A DNA stretch of 64,000 bases, taken from NCBI GenBank assembly GCA_964529975.1, contig CAZGXW010000005.1, positions 3,798 through 67,797 on the forward strand, given 5' to 3'. Within the stretch, counting starts at the first letter, position 1. Every line of letters starts with the position of its first letter. This document shows, one piece after another, positions 40,766 through 48,900 of this stretch. Position numbers and translations under genes: made by a program. The DNA comes from JADFMN01 sp964529975. GTDB taxonomy: Bacteria > Armatimonadota > Fimbriimonadia > Fimbriimonadales > Fimbriimonadaceae. The notes beneath the pieces are model-generated. The model made no database searches. It had not been told where the DNA came from and saw only the letters and a program-made list of their open reading frames with translations.

Positions 40766-43700
40766 CAGAGTTGCGTCGGCTCTTCTTCTTTCGTCGGTTC
40801 GCCTTCGCCGCGCGGGTGCGTGCGGTACGCGCTGACGTCCGACTTTGTCCGCGTGAACCGCCTCAACCTTCCACCCAGCGACTCGCTGAGGTCGTCGAAG
40901 ATCGAATAGGAGCACGGAATGACGAAGAGGGTCAGGAGCGTCGAGAGCAGGACGCCGCCGATGATCGTGATGCCGATCGTCTCGCGGAACTCCGAACCGC
41001 GACCGATCGCCAAGGCGACGGGCAGCATGCCGAAGATCAACGCGAGCGTGGTCATCATGATCGGCCGCAATCGCGTCCTCCCCGACTCGACCAGCGCCTC
41101 GAACCGCGACGACCCGCGGGCACGCAGCGTATTCGTGTAGTCCACGAGCAGGATAGCGTTCTTGCCCACCAGACCCACGAGCGCAATGATGCCGATCATG
41201 CCGACGATGTTCAGGGTCTTGTTAGTGATGACCAGCGCGAGGATCGCGCCGACCAGGGCCTGAGGCTGCGCCAACTGGATGATGAACGGGTACAGCAGGT
41301 TGTCGTAGAGCGACGCCAGCAGCATGTACACGAGGATGATGCCGAGCCCCAGCGCACCGAACAGGTAGCCCTGTTCTCGGTTCTGCACGTTTGCCTGGCC
41401 CTGCGCCTGGTAGTTCACACCGTCCTTGATCAAGTTCTGCTCGCGCATCCACGCCTCGATCTTCGCGTTCACCGAACCTGCGGCGAATCCCGGCAGCAAG
41501 TCCGCGCTCACTTGCACTTCTTGCGCGCGGTTGCGCCTGTCGATCTTGTCCACGCCGACGCCTCGCTGGATCGACGCGACGTCCGTCAAATAGATCGGGC
41601 GTCCTTCCTTGAACGTTACGGGCACCTGCGAGACGAGGTTGAGGTCATTGCGGTCGTCGAGGTCCATCATCACGCGGATGTCGTACTCGCGACCGAGTTC
41701 GCGGAACTTCGACTGCGTGTCGCCCTCATAGAGGACGCGCATGGCCGCACCTACCTGCGCGACGTTCATGCCCACGTCGCCCAAGCGCACGCGGTCGGGG
41801 ACGGCTTGGATCTCAGGCTTTCCGGGCTTGGACGAGATCTCGGGCGACACCACGCCTTCGATCGCTCCGCTGTTGAGGCCCTGTTGGATCGCGACCGCTG
41901 TCGCGATCAGCGCTTCTCGGTCGTTCGACTGGAACGACATTTGGATCGGTCGACCGAAGCCCTGGCTCTCGCCTGCGCTGACCGTGATTTTCGCTCCGGG
42001 CACGCGCCCGATCTGCTGGAGCAGGTCTGCACCGACCGAAGTGTCGCTCACCGTCCGAAGGTGTTCCTCAGACTTCTTCCAGAACGCAAGCGAATCGATC
42101 ATCGCCTTCTTCTCGTGGAGTTCGACGCGCACGATGCCGAAGTTGGTGCCGAGGCTTGCAGCGCTGAAACCGCCGCCGCCCCGCCGACCAACGTCCGAAA
42201 GGACGTATTCGGCTTCGGGGTGCTCGATCGCGATCTTCTCGATGCGTTCGACGATCGCTTGCGTCTCTGCGAGGCTCGCGCCCGGCGGGAGTTCGATGTT
42301 GACCGAGATCTCCCCACTATCGCTGGGCGGGAAGAACGCNNNNNNNNNNNNNNNNNNNNNNNNNNNNNNNNNNNNNNNNNNNNNNNNNNNNNNNNNNNNN
42401 NNNNNNNNNNNNNNNNNNNNNNNNNNNNNNNNNNNNNNNGCGAAGCCCGCACCGAACACGTACCAACGGCGGTTCAACGCCCAGCGAAGCAACCGACCGT
42501 AGCCGTCGCGGAACCGGTTGAACCGGTTTTCAAACCACTGCGCGAACCGCCCGCTCGGGTGCTCCCAGTCCTCGCCCTTGCGGTACCAGCGAGAGGCAAG
42601 CATCGGTGTGACCGTGAACGAAACGAACAGCGAGAACAGGACCGTCACGGCAAATCCGATGCCGAGCGCCTTGAAGAACTGACCCACGACGCCGCCCATG
42701 AACGCGATCGGGATGAACACGACCACGTCAGCGAGCGTGATCGCAATCGCAGCCAAGCCGATCTCCATGCGTCCGTTGATCGCCGCTTCGACAGGGTCTT
42801 CCCCGTGCGTAAGGTGGCGGTAGATGTTTTCAATGATGACGATGGCGTCGTCGACCAACACGCCGACGGCCAGCGACAGTGCCAGCATCGTCATGTTGTT
42901 GATCGTGAAGCCGGTGGCCCACAGGACAATGAGTGCCCCGAAGAGACAAAGTGGAATCGCGATCGCGACGATGAGCGTCCCGCGCAAGTTGTGCAGGAAC
43001 AGATAAACGACCGCAGTGACCAGCACGATGCCGAAGAACAGGGCGAACTGCAGGTCGAACAGAGACTCCTTGATCTGCACGCTCGCGTCTCGGGTGACGA
43101 TGAACTCGATGCCGTACTGGTCTTCGAGCGATTGAATCAGTGGCTTGCCGTCCATGCCCGGCGTCTCACGGATCGCTCGGGAGATCTCGACGGCGTTTCC
43201 TTCCTTTGACTTCTGGACCGTGATGACGACCGAGTCCGAGCCGTTCAAGCGCGAGTACGAGCGCCGTTCTGCGTTTGCGTCCACGACGGTCGCTAGGTCG
43301 CCCAGGCGGACCTTGCGCTGCGCGCCGTCGGGGCCCGGCTCCTGTACGATCAAGTACGTGTCCGCAATCTCTTGCGGCGACTTGAACTCGCCGAGGACGC
43401 GGACCGAAAACTCGCTTGCACCCGTCTCCAACCGCCCTGCGGGAACGTTCAAGGACGCCTGCTGCACGGCCTGTTGCACATCGAGGATGCCTATGCCGTA
43501 ACGCAGCAGCGCGTCTTTCTTCACGCGGACCTGGATCTCGCGTTCGTCTCCGCCGCTCACGTTGACGCTCGCGACGCCCGCGACCTGCGCAAAGCGGTCC
43601 TTCAAGACGTTGTCCGAGAGGTCGCGCAACTGCCGGTTGGAAAGCGATTCGCTGCGGACCGTCAGATATAGCACGGGGTCGCTCGTAAAGTCGAACTTCT

Positions 43701-44085
43701 CGACAATAGGCTTCTCGACCTCGCGCGGGAGTGCACCGAGGCGAGCGTCCACCTTCGACTTCACCTCGTTCAATGCCGCGTCCATGTCGGTCCCGACTTC
43801 GAACTGCAATGAAACCACGGACACGCCTTCCTGCGAAGAACTCGTCACCTCGAGCAGGTTGGCAATGCCGCTGACCGCCTCTTCGAGTTCGCGCGAAACG
43901 AGGTTGTTCACCTCTTCCGCGCCTGCGCCCGGGTAGATCGCCTGGATCGTCACCACGCCGAACGTGACGTCGGGGTTCTCCTCGACGCGCATCGAGTTCG
44001 ACGCCATCCTGCCGACCAGCAGGACGAGCACCATCAGCATCAGGATGAAGACCGGACGCTGGATCGCAATCTTTGTCAGTCCCAT
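40765..44085 (-). CDS. RND efflux pump inner-membrane transporter (AcrB/MexB type), interrupted by an assembly gap
   Basis: A proton-driven tripartite efflux pump subunit of about 1,100 residues. Twelve helices and two large periplasmic loops are expected; conserved stretches include RPVFILMLMVLVLL, FTSDPVLYLTVR, LSLAVGVLVDDAIVIIENIYRH (helix 4 with its Asp pair), GVVGQFFKALG and the C-terminal GMLPVALAIGRGSEFRETIG. The 42340-42439 gap removes the piece between helix 6/7 and the second loop (resuming AFFPPSDSGEISVN); by family alignment about 30 residues are missing. AAGGAG lies nine bases before the ATG. Substrates cannot be told; the HAE-1 subfamily (drugs, hydrophobic compounds) is most likely. 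Confidence 0.93.
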   Translation of the reverse strand: MGLTKIAIQRPVFILMLMVLVLLVGRMASNSMRVEENPDVTFGVVTIQAIYPGAGAEEVNNLVSRELEEAVSGIANLLEVTSSSQEGVSVVSLQFEVGTDMDAALNEVKSKVDARLGALPREVEKPIVEKFDFTSDPVLYLTVRSESLSNRQLRDLSDNVLKDRFAQVAGVASVNVSGGDEREIQVRVKKDALLRYGIGILDVQQAVQQASLNVPAGRLETGASEFSVRVLGEFKSPQEIADTYLIVQEPGPDGAQRKVRLGDLATVVDANAERRSYSRLNGSDSVVITVQKSKEGNAVEISRAIRETPGMDGKPLIQSLEDQYGIEFIVTRDASVQIKESLFDLQFALFFGIVLVTAVVYLFLHNLRGTLIVAIAIPLCLFGALIVLWATGFTINNMTMLALSLAVGVLVDDAIVIIENIYRHLTHGEDPVEAAINGRMEIGLAAIAITLADVVVFIPIAFMGGVVGQFFKALGIGFAVTVLFSLFVSFTVTPMLASRWYRKGEDWEHPSGRFAQWFENRFNRFRDGYGRLLRWALNRRWYVFGAGFXXXXXXXXXXXXXXXXXXXXXXXXXXXXXXXXXXAFFPPSDSGEISVNIELPPGASLAETQAIVERIEKIAIEHPEAEYVLSDVGRRGGGGFSAASLGTNFGIVRVELHEKKAMIDSLAFWKKSEEHLRTVSDTSVGADLLQQIGRVPGAKITVSAGESQGFGRPIQMSFQSNDREALIATAVAIQQGLNSGAIEGVVSPEISSKPGKPEIQAVPDRVRLGDVGMNVAQVGAAMRVLYEGDTQSKFRELGREYDIRVMMDLDDRNDLNLVSQVPVTFKEGRPIYLTDVASIQRGVGVDKIDRRNRAQEVQVSADLLPGFAAGSVNAKIEAWMREQNLIKDGVNYQAQGQANVQNREQGYLFGALGLGIILVYMLLASLYDNLLYPFIIQLAQPQALVGAILALVITNKTLNIVGMIGIIALVGLVGKNAILLVDYTNTLRARGSSRFEALVESGRTRLRPIMMTTLALIFGMLPVALAIGRGSEFRETIGITIIGGVLLSTLLTLFVIPCSYSIFDDLSESLGGRLRRFTRTKSDVSAYRTHPRGEGEPTKEEEPTQL
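42340..42439. other. Assembly gap (100 N) inside the RND gene
   Basis: Exactly 100 N. The reading frame on both sides belongs to the same pump, so the join is almost certainly right although the length is nominal. Confidence 0.99.
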
Positions 44086-44088
44086 GCG

Positions 44089-45540
44089 CTACGCTCCTTT
44101 CGCTTCGCCGGTCTCGATCTTGATCGGCGCACCCTCGGCAAGTGTCGTCTGTCCCTTGACGACCACTTTGTCGCCCTCGGTCAGTCCAATGGCCTCCGTC
44201 GTCCCGTTCCTCGTCGCCCCGATCGTGACGTTCACCCGCTTGGCCTTGTCGCCGTCGGCCAGATACACGTACGACTGGTCGCCGTCTTTGAGGATCGCTT
44301 CCGACGGCAAGAGGAACACGCCGTCTCGCTTTCCGAGCACGGCCACACCGCGCGCGAACATGCCGGCACGGATCCCCTCTGGGATCGCGTCAAACCGTAC
44401 GCGGGCGTAGAACAACCGTCCTGCGCCTGTCGCCTGAGGATTCACCCCGACGATCGTTCCGATCGTGGAGACTCCGGGAAGCGCGTCGACCGTGACCGTC
44501 ACGGACATTCCAGGCACGATCGTCGCGATCTGCGACTCGGGAACTTCGGCCTCGAAGTACGCGCCGCCAGTGCCCACGATCCTTGCCACCGAGACCCCCG
44601 GCTGGATATACGTCCCGACCTGCAGCGGCTTTCCACTGATGCGGCCCGTGAAGGGCGACCTGATCTGCGTGTTGTTGAGAGCGATCTGGGCCTGGCGCTG
44701 GTTCTGCAAAGCCGCCTCCCAGTTCGCTTCCGCCGACTCAACGCGCTGTATGTAGAGGACGTCGAGCCGCTGGTTCGCCTTGTCGATCGCGAGTTGTTGT
44801 TCGGCCGCGCGAACGTCCTGTTGCGCCGCAGAGATGTCCTCTTCACGCGAGGCGTTCTGGACAAGCCTCTGGTTGGCGAGCGCCGACTCGTAGGCCGAGA
44901 GCGCGGCGGCATAGGCGTTCTCTGCGCGCTCCAGTTCAGACTTTGCAACCGCCCCCTCGTCAAAAAGCCGCTTGGCTCGATCTCGAGCGAGTTTCGCCGT
45001 CTCGAGGTCGGACTTGGCTTTGTTCACAGCAGCCTCTGCTTGGACACGCTCCTCGGGACGCGCACCGTTCAATAGCCTCTGCAATCGCGATTTCGCCTGC
45101 TCCAAGCGCGCTTGCGACGCGGCCACTTGCGATGCGCTCCGCTGAGGACCGACCTCTGCGTCCGCCTTCGCCTGGTCGAGCGCCGATTTCGCTGACTTCA
45201 CCTGCGCACGCGCCGCCTCGAACTGGGTGCGATAGTCGCTATCGTCCTGCCTCGCCACGACCTGCCCGGCTGACACTTGGTCGCCGTCCTTCACGTAGAC
45301 TTGGATCAGCACACCGCCGACGATCGCCGTCACGTTCACGTCGTCCGTCGTCTCGATGGAGCCTGTGATGTCCAGGGTGTCCTCGACCGCCGTCGAAGCC
45401 ACTGCTAGCACCTGCACGTCTGTCGTCGGATCCTTGATCAGGGCCTCAGTCTCCTTGGCCTTGACTTGCGCATCGCGGTCTACACACCCCACAACGATCA
45501 ACGAGCAAACAACGAGCAATGCAACAACGGTGTTCTTCAA
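44089..45540 (-). CDS. RND periplasmic adaptor (membrane fusion protein), lipoprotein
   Basis: A 483-residue HlyD/AcrA-type adaptor linking the pump to the outer-membrane channel. It has a lipoprotein signal with Cys19 (LIVVGC), a lipoyl half-motif (VNVTAIVGGVLIQVYVKDGD), a long alpha-hairpin (about residues 105-275, much Ala/Gln/Arg), then RSPFTGRISGKPLQVGTYI and beta-barrel domains (FLLPSEAILKDGDQSYVYL). The hairpin is longer than in AcrA, nearer to the HlyD-like group. The TTG start overlaps the channel gene's stop, with GAGG upstream. Confidence 0.93.
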   Translation of the reverse strand: MKNTVVALLVVCSLIVVGCVDRDAQVKAKETEALIKDPTTDVQVLAVASTAVEDTLDITGSIETTDDVNVTAIVGGVLIQVYVKDGDQVSAGQVVARQDDSDYRTQFEAARAQVKSAKSALDQAKADAEVGPQRSASQVAASQARLEQAKSRLQRLLNGARPEERVQAEAAVNKAKSDLETAKLARDRAKRLFDEGAVAKSELERAENAYAAALSAYESALANQRLVQNASREEDISAAQQDVRAAEQQLAIDKANQRLDVLYIQRVESAEANWEAALQNQRQAQIALNNTQIRSPFTGRISGKPLQVGTYIQPGVSVARIVGTGGAYFEAEVPESQIATIVPGMSVTVTVDALPGVSTIGTIVGVNPQATGAGRLFYARVRFDAIPEGIRAGMFARGVAVLGKRDGVFLLPSEAILKDGDQSYVYLADGDKAKRVNVTIGATRNGTTEAIGLTEGDKVVVKGQTTLAEGAPIKIETGEAKGA

Positions 45541-46832
45541 TTCCCAACCTCTTCTTTCGCCCTTGCGGACAAGTCGTCGCGACCGACCGCCTTCTGCAAA
45601 GCGGCGATAGCGGTCAAAACCTGGTACCTGGCGGTCACGACCGCCGCCTGCGCCCTTGTGAGTTCGGCTTGTGCCGTCGTCACGTCGAGCAGAATCCCTG
45701 CTCCCTCGTCAAAGCGCAGTTGCGCAAGTCGGTACGCCTCAGTGGCGACCTCGAGCCCGCTCTGCGCCACGACGTAGGCTTCACGCGAGGTCTCAAGCCG
45801 CGTGATCGCGTTTCGGACCTCAAGCGCCACGGCTAACTTCGTTTGATCGAGTCTTAGCGCGGCCTGGTCGCGCACGTCCCGCGCCGCACCAGTGCGCGCT
45901 CGGGTGACTCCCGAGTCCCACAAGGGGAAACTGATTGTGAATATCCCAAAGAGGCTCTGCGCTACCTGGCCTGGCGCAGGATCGATGGTGCGGGAGTATT
46001 GTGCGCTGAAGGAGAACGTCGGTTTGAGGCCGCCTTTCTCGAACTCCACGAGTTTCTCAGCAGCCTTGACCAGATAGTCGCCCGACCGCACTTCAGGGCG
46101 TTGCTCTTGGGCGAGCGCGACCGCCGCCTGGGCGTCGACCGCTCCTCCCCCGAGAGATTCGACTTCGACAGGCTCGAACTCCATCTCGATCGCGCGGCCC
46201 ATCGTATTGTTCAGGGCCTGCTTAGCGAGCGTATAGTCGCCGCGGGCAACAAGTAACGCCTGTTCGCTCCGCTTCACTTCCGTTTCAAGCCGGATCACGT
46301 CGAACCGCGAGACGTCGCCCGCAGCCTCCTTGATCTTCGCATTCGACAGTCTTTGTCGTGCGCTCGCCAGTTCGTCGCTTTGGACCTTCACGAGCGCTTT
46401 CGCCTGTAACACGCCGTAGAACTGCGCGCGGACGGCGTTCTTCACCTCGTTCTCCTGGATGTCGACGACGGCCTCGCTGCTCAACTTCTGGAACCGCGCC
46501 GCCTCGACCGTGCTCCGCGTCACGCCGAAAACATCAATCAATTGTGAGAGCGTCACGTTGATCTGCTTCGAGTCTGCTGTGGAACCACCAAACCCGCCGC
46601 TCCCCGAACCGAACGACACACCCTCTGCCAATCGGATGTACTGACCCTGACCGCTCACTTGGGGCCGGAGCGCCCCGCTGGCCGCGCGCTGGTTGGCGGC
46701 AGCCTGGTCGGCTTGGCTCTGAGCGATGCGCACGACATAGGCGTTCTTTAGGGCTATCTCCACCGCCTCGTCGACGGAAAGTTGCGATTGCTGCGCGACG
46801 GCGGCCGCCAAAGCAAGGAGCCCGCCGATCAT
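45537..46832 (-). CDS. TolC-type outer-membrane efflux channel
   Basis: A 431-residue outer-membrane factor with a short signal (residues 1-13) and two tandem OEP repeats built of long helices (LSVDEAVEIALKNAY, and VDAQAAVALAQEQRPE in the second). PQVSGQGQYIRL and PTFSFSAQYSR are the beta-strand segments that form the membrane barrel. It forms the exit duct for the adaptor and pump. The ATG overlaps the AbrB-type gene by four bases, and GGAGGTGGAGGC lies just upstream, within that gene. The Gly/Ser-rich loop (FGSGSGGFGGS) after the first strands is unusual. Confidence 0.92.
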   Translation of the reverse strand: MIGGLLALAAAVAQQSQLSVDEAVEIALKNAYVVRIAQSQADQAAANQRAASGALRPQVSGQGQYIRLAEGVSFGSGSGGFGGSTADSKQINVTLSQLIDVFGVTRSTVEAARFQKLSSEAVVDIQENEVKNAVRAQFYGVLQAKALVKVQSDELASARQRLSNAKIKEAAGDVSRFDVIRLETEVKRSEQALLVARGDYTLAKQALNNTMGRAIEMEFEPVEVESLGGGAVDAQAAVALAQEQRPEVRSGDYLVKAAEKLVEFEKGGLKPTFSFSAQYSRTIDPAPGQVAQSLFGIFTISFPLWDSGVTRARTGAARDVRDQAALRLDQTKLAVALEVRNAITRLETSREAYVVAQSGLEVATEAYRLAQLRFDEGAGILLDVTTAQAELTRAQAAVVTARYQVLTAIAALQKAVGRDDLSARAKEEVGN

Positions 46833-47086
46833 GCCTCCACCTCCTCCTTGTCTTCGACCCCTTCCAGGATCTCCACGCTTTTGGCAAAGTGGTCGATAAA
46901 GCCCCTGAGCGCGTCGATCTTGGCGATCATCAGGCCTTGGTAGATCGGGTGCCGCATGACCAGCAACTTGTCTCCCGGCTTGATGCCAAGTTCGGCCCGG
47001 GCTTCAGCAGGGATGACGACCTGGCCGCGCTCGCCTACAGTCGCTGCCCCATAGAAGCAATCCTCCATCCTCTCATTGCACTGCAT
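46829..47086 (-). CDS. AbrB/SpoVT-type DNA-binding regulator heading the efflux operon
   Basis: An 85-residue protein with one SpoVT-AbrB swapped-hairpin domain (about residues 10-55: ATVGERGQVVIPAEARAELGIKPGDKLLVM) and a short acidic tail (VEILEGVEDKEEVEA) that overlaps the channel gene. Such proteins bind DNA as dimers and often autoregulate. As first gene of the efflux operon it is the likely local regulator. The ATG at 47086 follows GAGGTGA; the in-frame GTG at 47089 and ATG at 47068 are alternatives. Its promoter is at 47113-47141. Confidence 0.87.
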   Translation of the reverse strand: MQCNERMEDCFYGAATVGERGQVVIPAEARAELGIKPGDKLLVMRHPIYQGLMIAKIDALRGFIDHFAKSVEILEGVEDKEEVEA

Positions 47087-47112
47087 CACTCACCTCGAAC
47101 CCAATCATTCAA

Positions 47113-47141
47113 ATCACACACGTCATACCCACCTGGGTCAA
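47113..47141 (-). promoter_or_regulatory. Sigma-70-type promoter of the RND operon
   Basis: TTGACC (47141-47136, five of six to consensus), a 17-base spacer and TGTGAT (47118-47113, four of six) lie upstream of the AbrB-type gene. This leaves a leader of roughly 20 bases that includes GAGGTGA. It differs from the leaderless-type boxes elsewhere. Confidence 0.5.
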
Positions 47142-47175
47142 ATCTTCATCAAAAAAGCGGGACAAAGGCCCACGG

Positions 47176-47181
47176 TAGACT
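47176..47181 (+). promoter_or_regulatory. Putative -10 box (TAGACT) before the DUF3187 gene
   Basis: TAGACT ends eight bases before the ATG at 47190. No Shine-Dalgarno is present. Confidence 0.45.
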
Positions 47182-47189
47182 CGCCGGAA

Positions 47190-48134
47190 ATGCGATGGGC
47201 GGCCCTCCTACTCACTGCCGCTCCTTCCCTCGCGTCCGCCCAATGGCACTTGCCCCTGGACGTCCGCAACCATCGGTCGGTCAGCCTGGCCTTTCTCCGC
47301 TTGGCCCCGCGTTCCCACATCGCCGAGCCAATCGAGTCCGTCCTCTCCTATTCGTTGGTCGGTGCAAATGAGTTGCGTCGAACGGGACTCGTCGACGAAG
47401 ACGCCGAGACCTGGCGCCTAGCCGTCAACTACGGCTACGGCCTCAAGGAAGGCACCGAACTGTTCGTAGAACTTCCTGTGTCTGCAAGAGGCGCGGGAAT
47501 CATGGATGCGATCATCGAATGGTGGCACGCTGCGGTGATCTCCCACCCAAATCCCGTGCGCGAGTCGACTCCCAAGGGTCGATCGGTCATCGACAACCCG
47601 AGCGGTGGCCCTTTCCACTCCGCGATCGGAATCGGTGACCTGACGATCGGACTTGCACAAAGGCTTGCGCCAGGAACCCTCGCTAGGATCGCAGTCAAAC
47701 TCCCAACGGGCGACGCCTCTAACCTACAAGGGAGCGGCGGTTCGGACGCTGCCGTCGCGTTGGACCACAGGTTCGCGCTCGACAAGCGCTGGACGCTCGA
47801 TCTCAACGGCGGGGTGACGCTCCAGGGCACTGCCACCCACCTGTCTGGCACCCAGAGAGCGGTGTACTCTAGCGCGATCAGCCTGACCTTCGTGCAGTCC
47901 ACCAAAGACGCGTGGACCGTCCAGTGGAACTCAGAGCAGTTCCCAACCAAGACAGGATCGACGACACTGGACAAAGACCATCGCGTGCTCACCTTCGGGT
48001 ACCAACGCCTGCTCAAGGACGGGAGCGTGCTCCAGGTCTACTTTAGCGAGGACGGGGACTTTCTCCACTTCCCAGGTGGACCGACCCTTGGGCCTGACTA
48101 CACCGTCGGGGTCCGCCTCCAAGTCCGGCGATAA
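47190..48134 (+). CDS. DUF3187 outer-membrane beta-barrel protein
   Basis: A 314-residue protein with a signal peptide (MRWAALLLTAAPSLASAQ) and a body of alternating amphipathic strands (LAVNYGYGLKEGTELFVELP, LDLNGGVTLQG, YTVGVRLQVRR) ending in a typical outer-membrane terminal strand. DAIIEWWHAAV and IGDLTIGLAQRL fit the DUF3187 family, whose role is unknown. It is divergent from the RND operon with its own leaderless-type promoter and may share regulation. A hairpin follows the stop. Confidence 0.82.
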   Translation: MRWAALLLTAAPSLASAQWHLPLDVRNHRSVSLAFLRLAPRSHIAEPIESVLSYSLVGANELRRTGLVDEDAETWRLAVNYGYGLKEGTELFVELPVSARGAGIMDAIIEWWHAAVISHPNPVRESTPKGRSVIDNPSGGPFHSAIGIGDLTIGLAQRLAPGTLARIAVKLPTGDASNLQGSGGSDAAVALDHRFALDKRWTLDLNGGVTLQGTATHLSGTQRAVYSSAISLTFVQSTKDAWTVQWNSEQFPTKTGSTTLDKDHRVLTFGYQRLLKDGSVLQVYFSEDGDFLHFPGGPTLGPDYTVGVRLQVRR

Positions 48135-48140
48135 AGACAA

Positions 48141-48167
48141 GGGCCGCGCGGCAATGCCGCACGGCCC
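48141..48167. terminator. Terminator hairpin between DUF3187 gene and rpsR
   Basis: GGGCCG-C-GCGGC pairs with GCCGC-A-CGGCCC around AAT, an eleven-pair stem with one mismatch, in the 55-base gap between convergent genes. It probably ends both transcripts. Confidence 0.6.
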
Positions 48168-48189
48168 AACAAGCAAACTCCCTGAAAGA

Positions 48190-48630
48190 CTATTCGGACC
48201 TACGGACGCGGCGGCCCGAAGCGTCTTCGGGCCCGGTTCCGGTCGCCACGAACGGAAGGAGCGCCATTTCGCGGGCGCGCTTGATCGCGCGGCTCACCAT
48301 GCGTTGCTGCTTGGCTGTGTTACCGGTTTGGCGTCGGGGCAGCATCTTGCCGCGCTCGGTCAGAAACCGCTTCAAGATGGCGATGTCCTTGTAGTCCACG
48401 ACGTCGATCTTGTTCAGGGTCAGGTAGCTGATCTTGGTGCGCCCTCGCCGGCGGACGCTCTTCTCGCGGGGCTCGTCCTTCTCTTCGGAGAACCCCTCAC
48501 CCATCTCGTCTGGCGCGCTGGAAGCCTCGATTTCAGGCTCTTTCCTGCGCGACTTCGGCTTCGGCTCCGCAGTGGGAGCGGCGCTGCTGGACTGCTCGTC
48601 CTGCGCCTTGGTCTCTGTGCTGTCGCTCAT
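48190..48630 (-). CDS. rpsR: Ribosomal protein bS18 with long acidic N-terminal extension
   Basis: A 146-residue form of small-subunit protein S18, roughly twice the usual 75. The core is residues about 65-128 (KISYLTLNKIDVVDYKD, ILKRFLTERGKMLPRRQTG, RAIKRAREMALLPF). It is preceded by about 60 residues rich in Ser, Glu, Lys and Pro (KPKSRRKEPEIEASSAPDEM), presumably disordered, and followed by a short tail. It binds 16S rRNA with S6 in the platform. It stands apart from the usual rpsF-ssb-rplI neighbours. A perfect TATAAT lies 13 bases before the ATG. Confidence 0.93.
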   Translation of the reverse strand: MSDSTETKAQDEQSSSAAPTAEPKPKSRRKEPEIEASSAPDEMGEGFSEEKDEPREKSVRRRGRTKISYLTLNKIDVVDYKDIAILKRFLTERGKMLPRRQTGNTAKQQRMVSRAIKRAREMALLPFVATGTGPEDASGRRVRRSE

Positions 48631-48643
48631 GGCTGAGGACGGG

Positions 48644-48649
48644 ATTATA
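48644..48649 (-). promoter_or_regulatory. -10 box (TATAAT) of rpsR
   Basis: A perfect TATAAT ends 13 bases before the ATG at 48630, giving a leader of only about six or seven bases and no Shine-Dalgarno. The -35 region is only weakly conserved. Confidence 0.6.
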
Positions 48650-48672
48650 TCCCCAGGCCCAAAAAGTAAGAG

Positions 48673-48694
48673 GGGCCGGCTGGAAGGCCGGCCC
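48673..48694 (-). terminator. Rho-independent terminator upstream of rpsR
   Basis: GGGCCGGC and GCCGGCCC form an eight-pair stem with a six-base loop. On the minus strand CTCTTACTTTTT follows, so it can end transcripts arriving from the GGDEF gene before the rpsR promoter. The rest of the 270-base region 48631-48900 holds no ORF I can support. Confidence 0.6.
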
Positions 48695-48872
48695 AGGTGG
48701 GCTGGAGGGTTTTTCTGTGCGGAGGGTGTGGGCATCCTCCCGGGTTTTGGCTTTCGAGTGCAGGAAACCTTGCAAAGGGAGTCTTCCAGCAGGGTGTGCC
48801 AAGTTGGCATGTGGGATTGCGGGGGTGTGGGGAGGGGAGCCTGAAATCGCGTCGATTTACGCGCGTCAAGTT

Positions 48873-48891
48873 GCTTGCTCGTATAGCAAGC
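48873..48891 (-). terminator. Short hairpin just after the GGDEF gene
   Basis: GCTTGCT and AGCAAGC form a seven-pair stem around CGTAT, nine bases beyond the stop at 48901. It has no T tract, so it may be a 3' stabiliser or a weak terminator. Confidence 0.4.
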
Positions 48892-48900
48892 GTGCGAGGA

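Noticed and set aside
42340..42439. Split of the RND gene into two genes at the gap
   Set aside because: The two sides align to consecutive parts of one AcrB-type protein with about 30 residues missing, so one gene is the simpler reading.
40771..43209. Long open frame on the + strand (812 codons) opposite the RND pump
   Set aside because: It runs antisense to a gene with strong family conservation, has the Arg/His/Asp-rich composition typical of antisense frames in GC-rich DNA, and crosses the N gap.
48770..48810. Possible sigma-54 element (TTGGCAC followed by TGCT on the minus strand)
   Set aside because: The spacing between the GG and GC elements is shorter than the -24/-12 rule, and no fitting gene follows closely.
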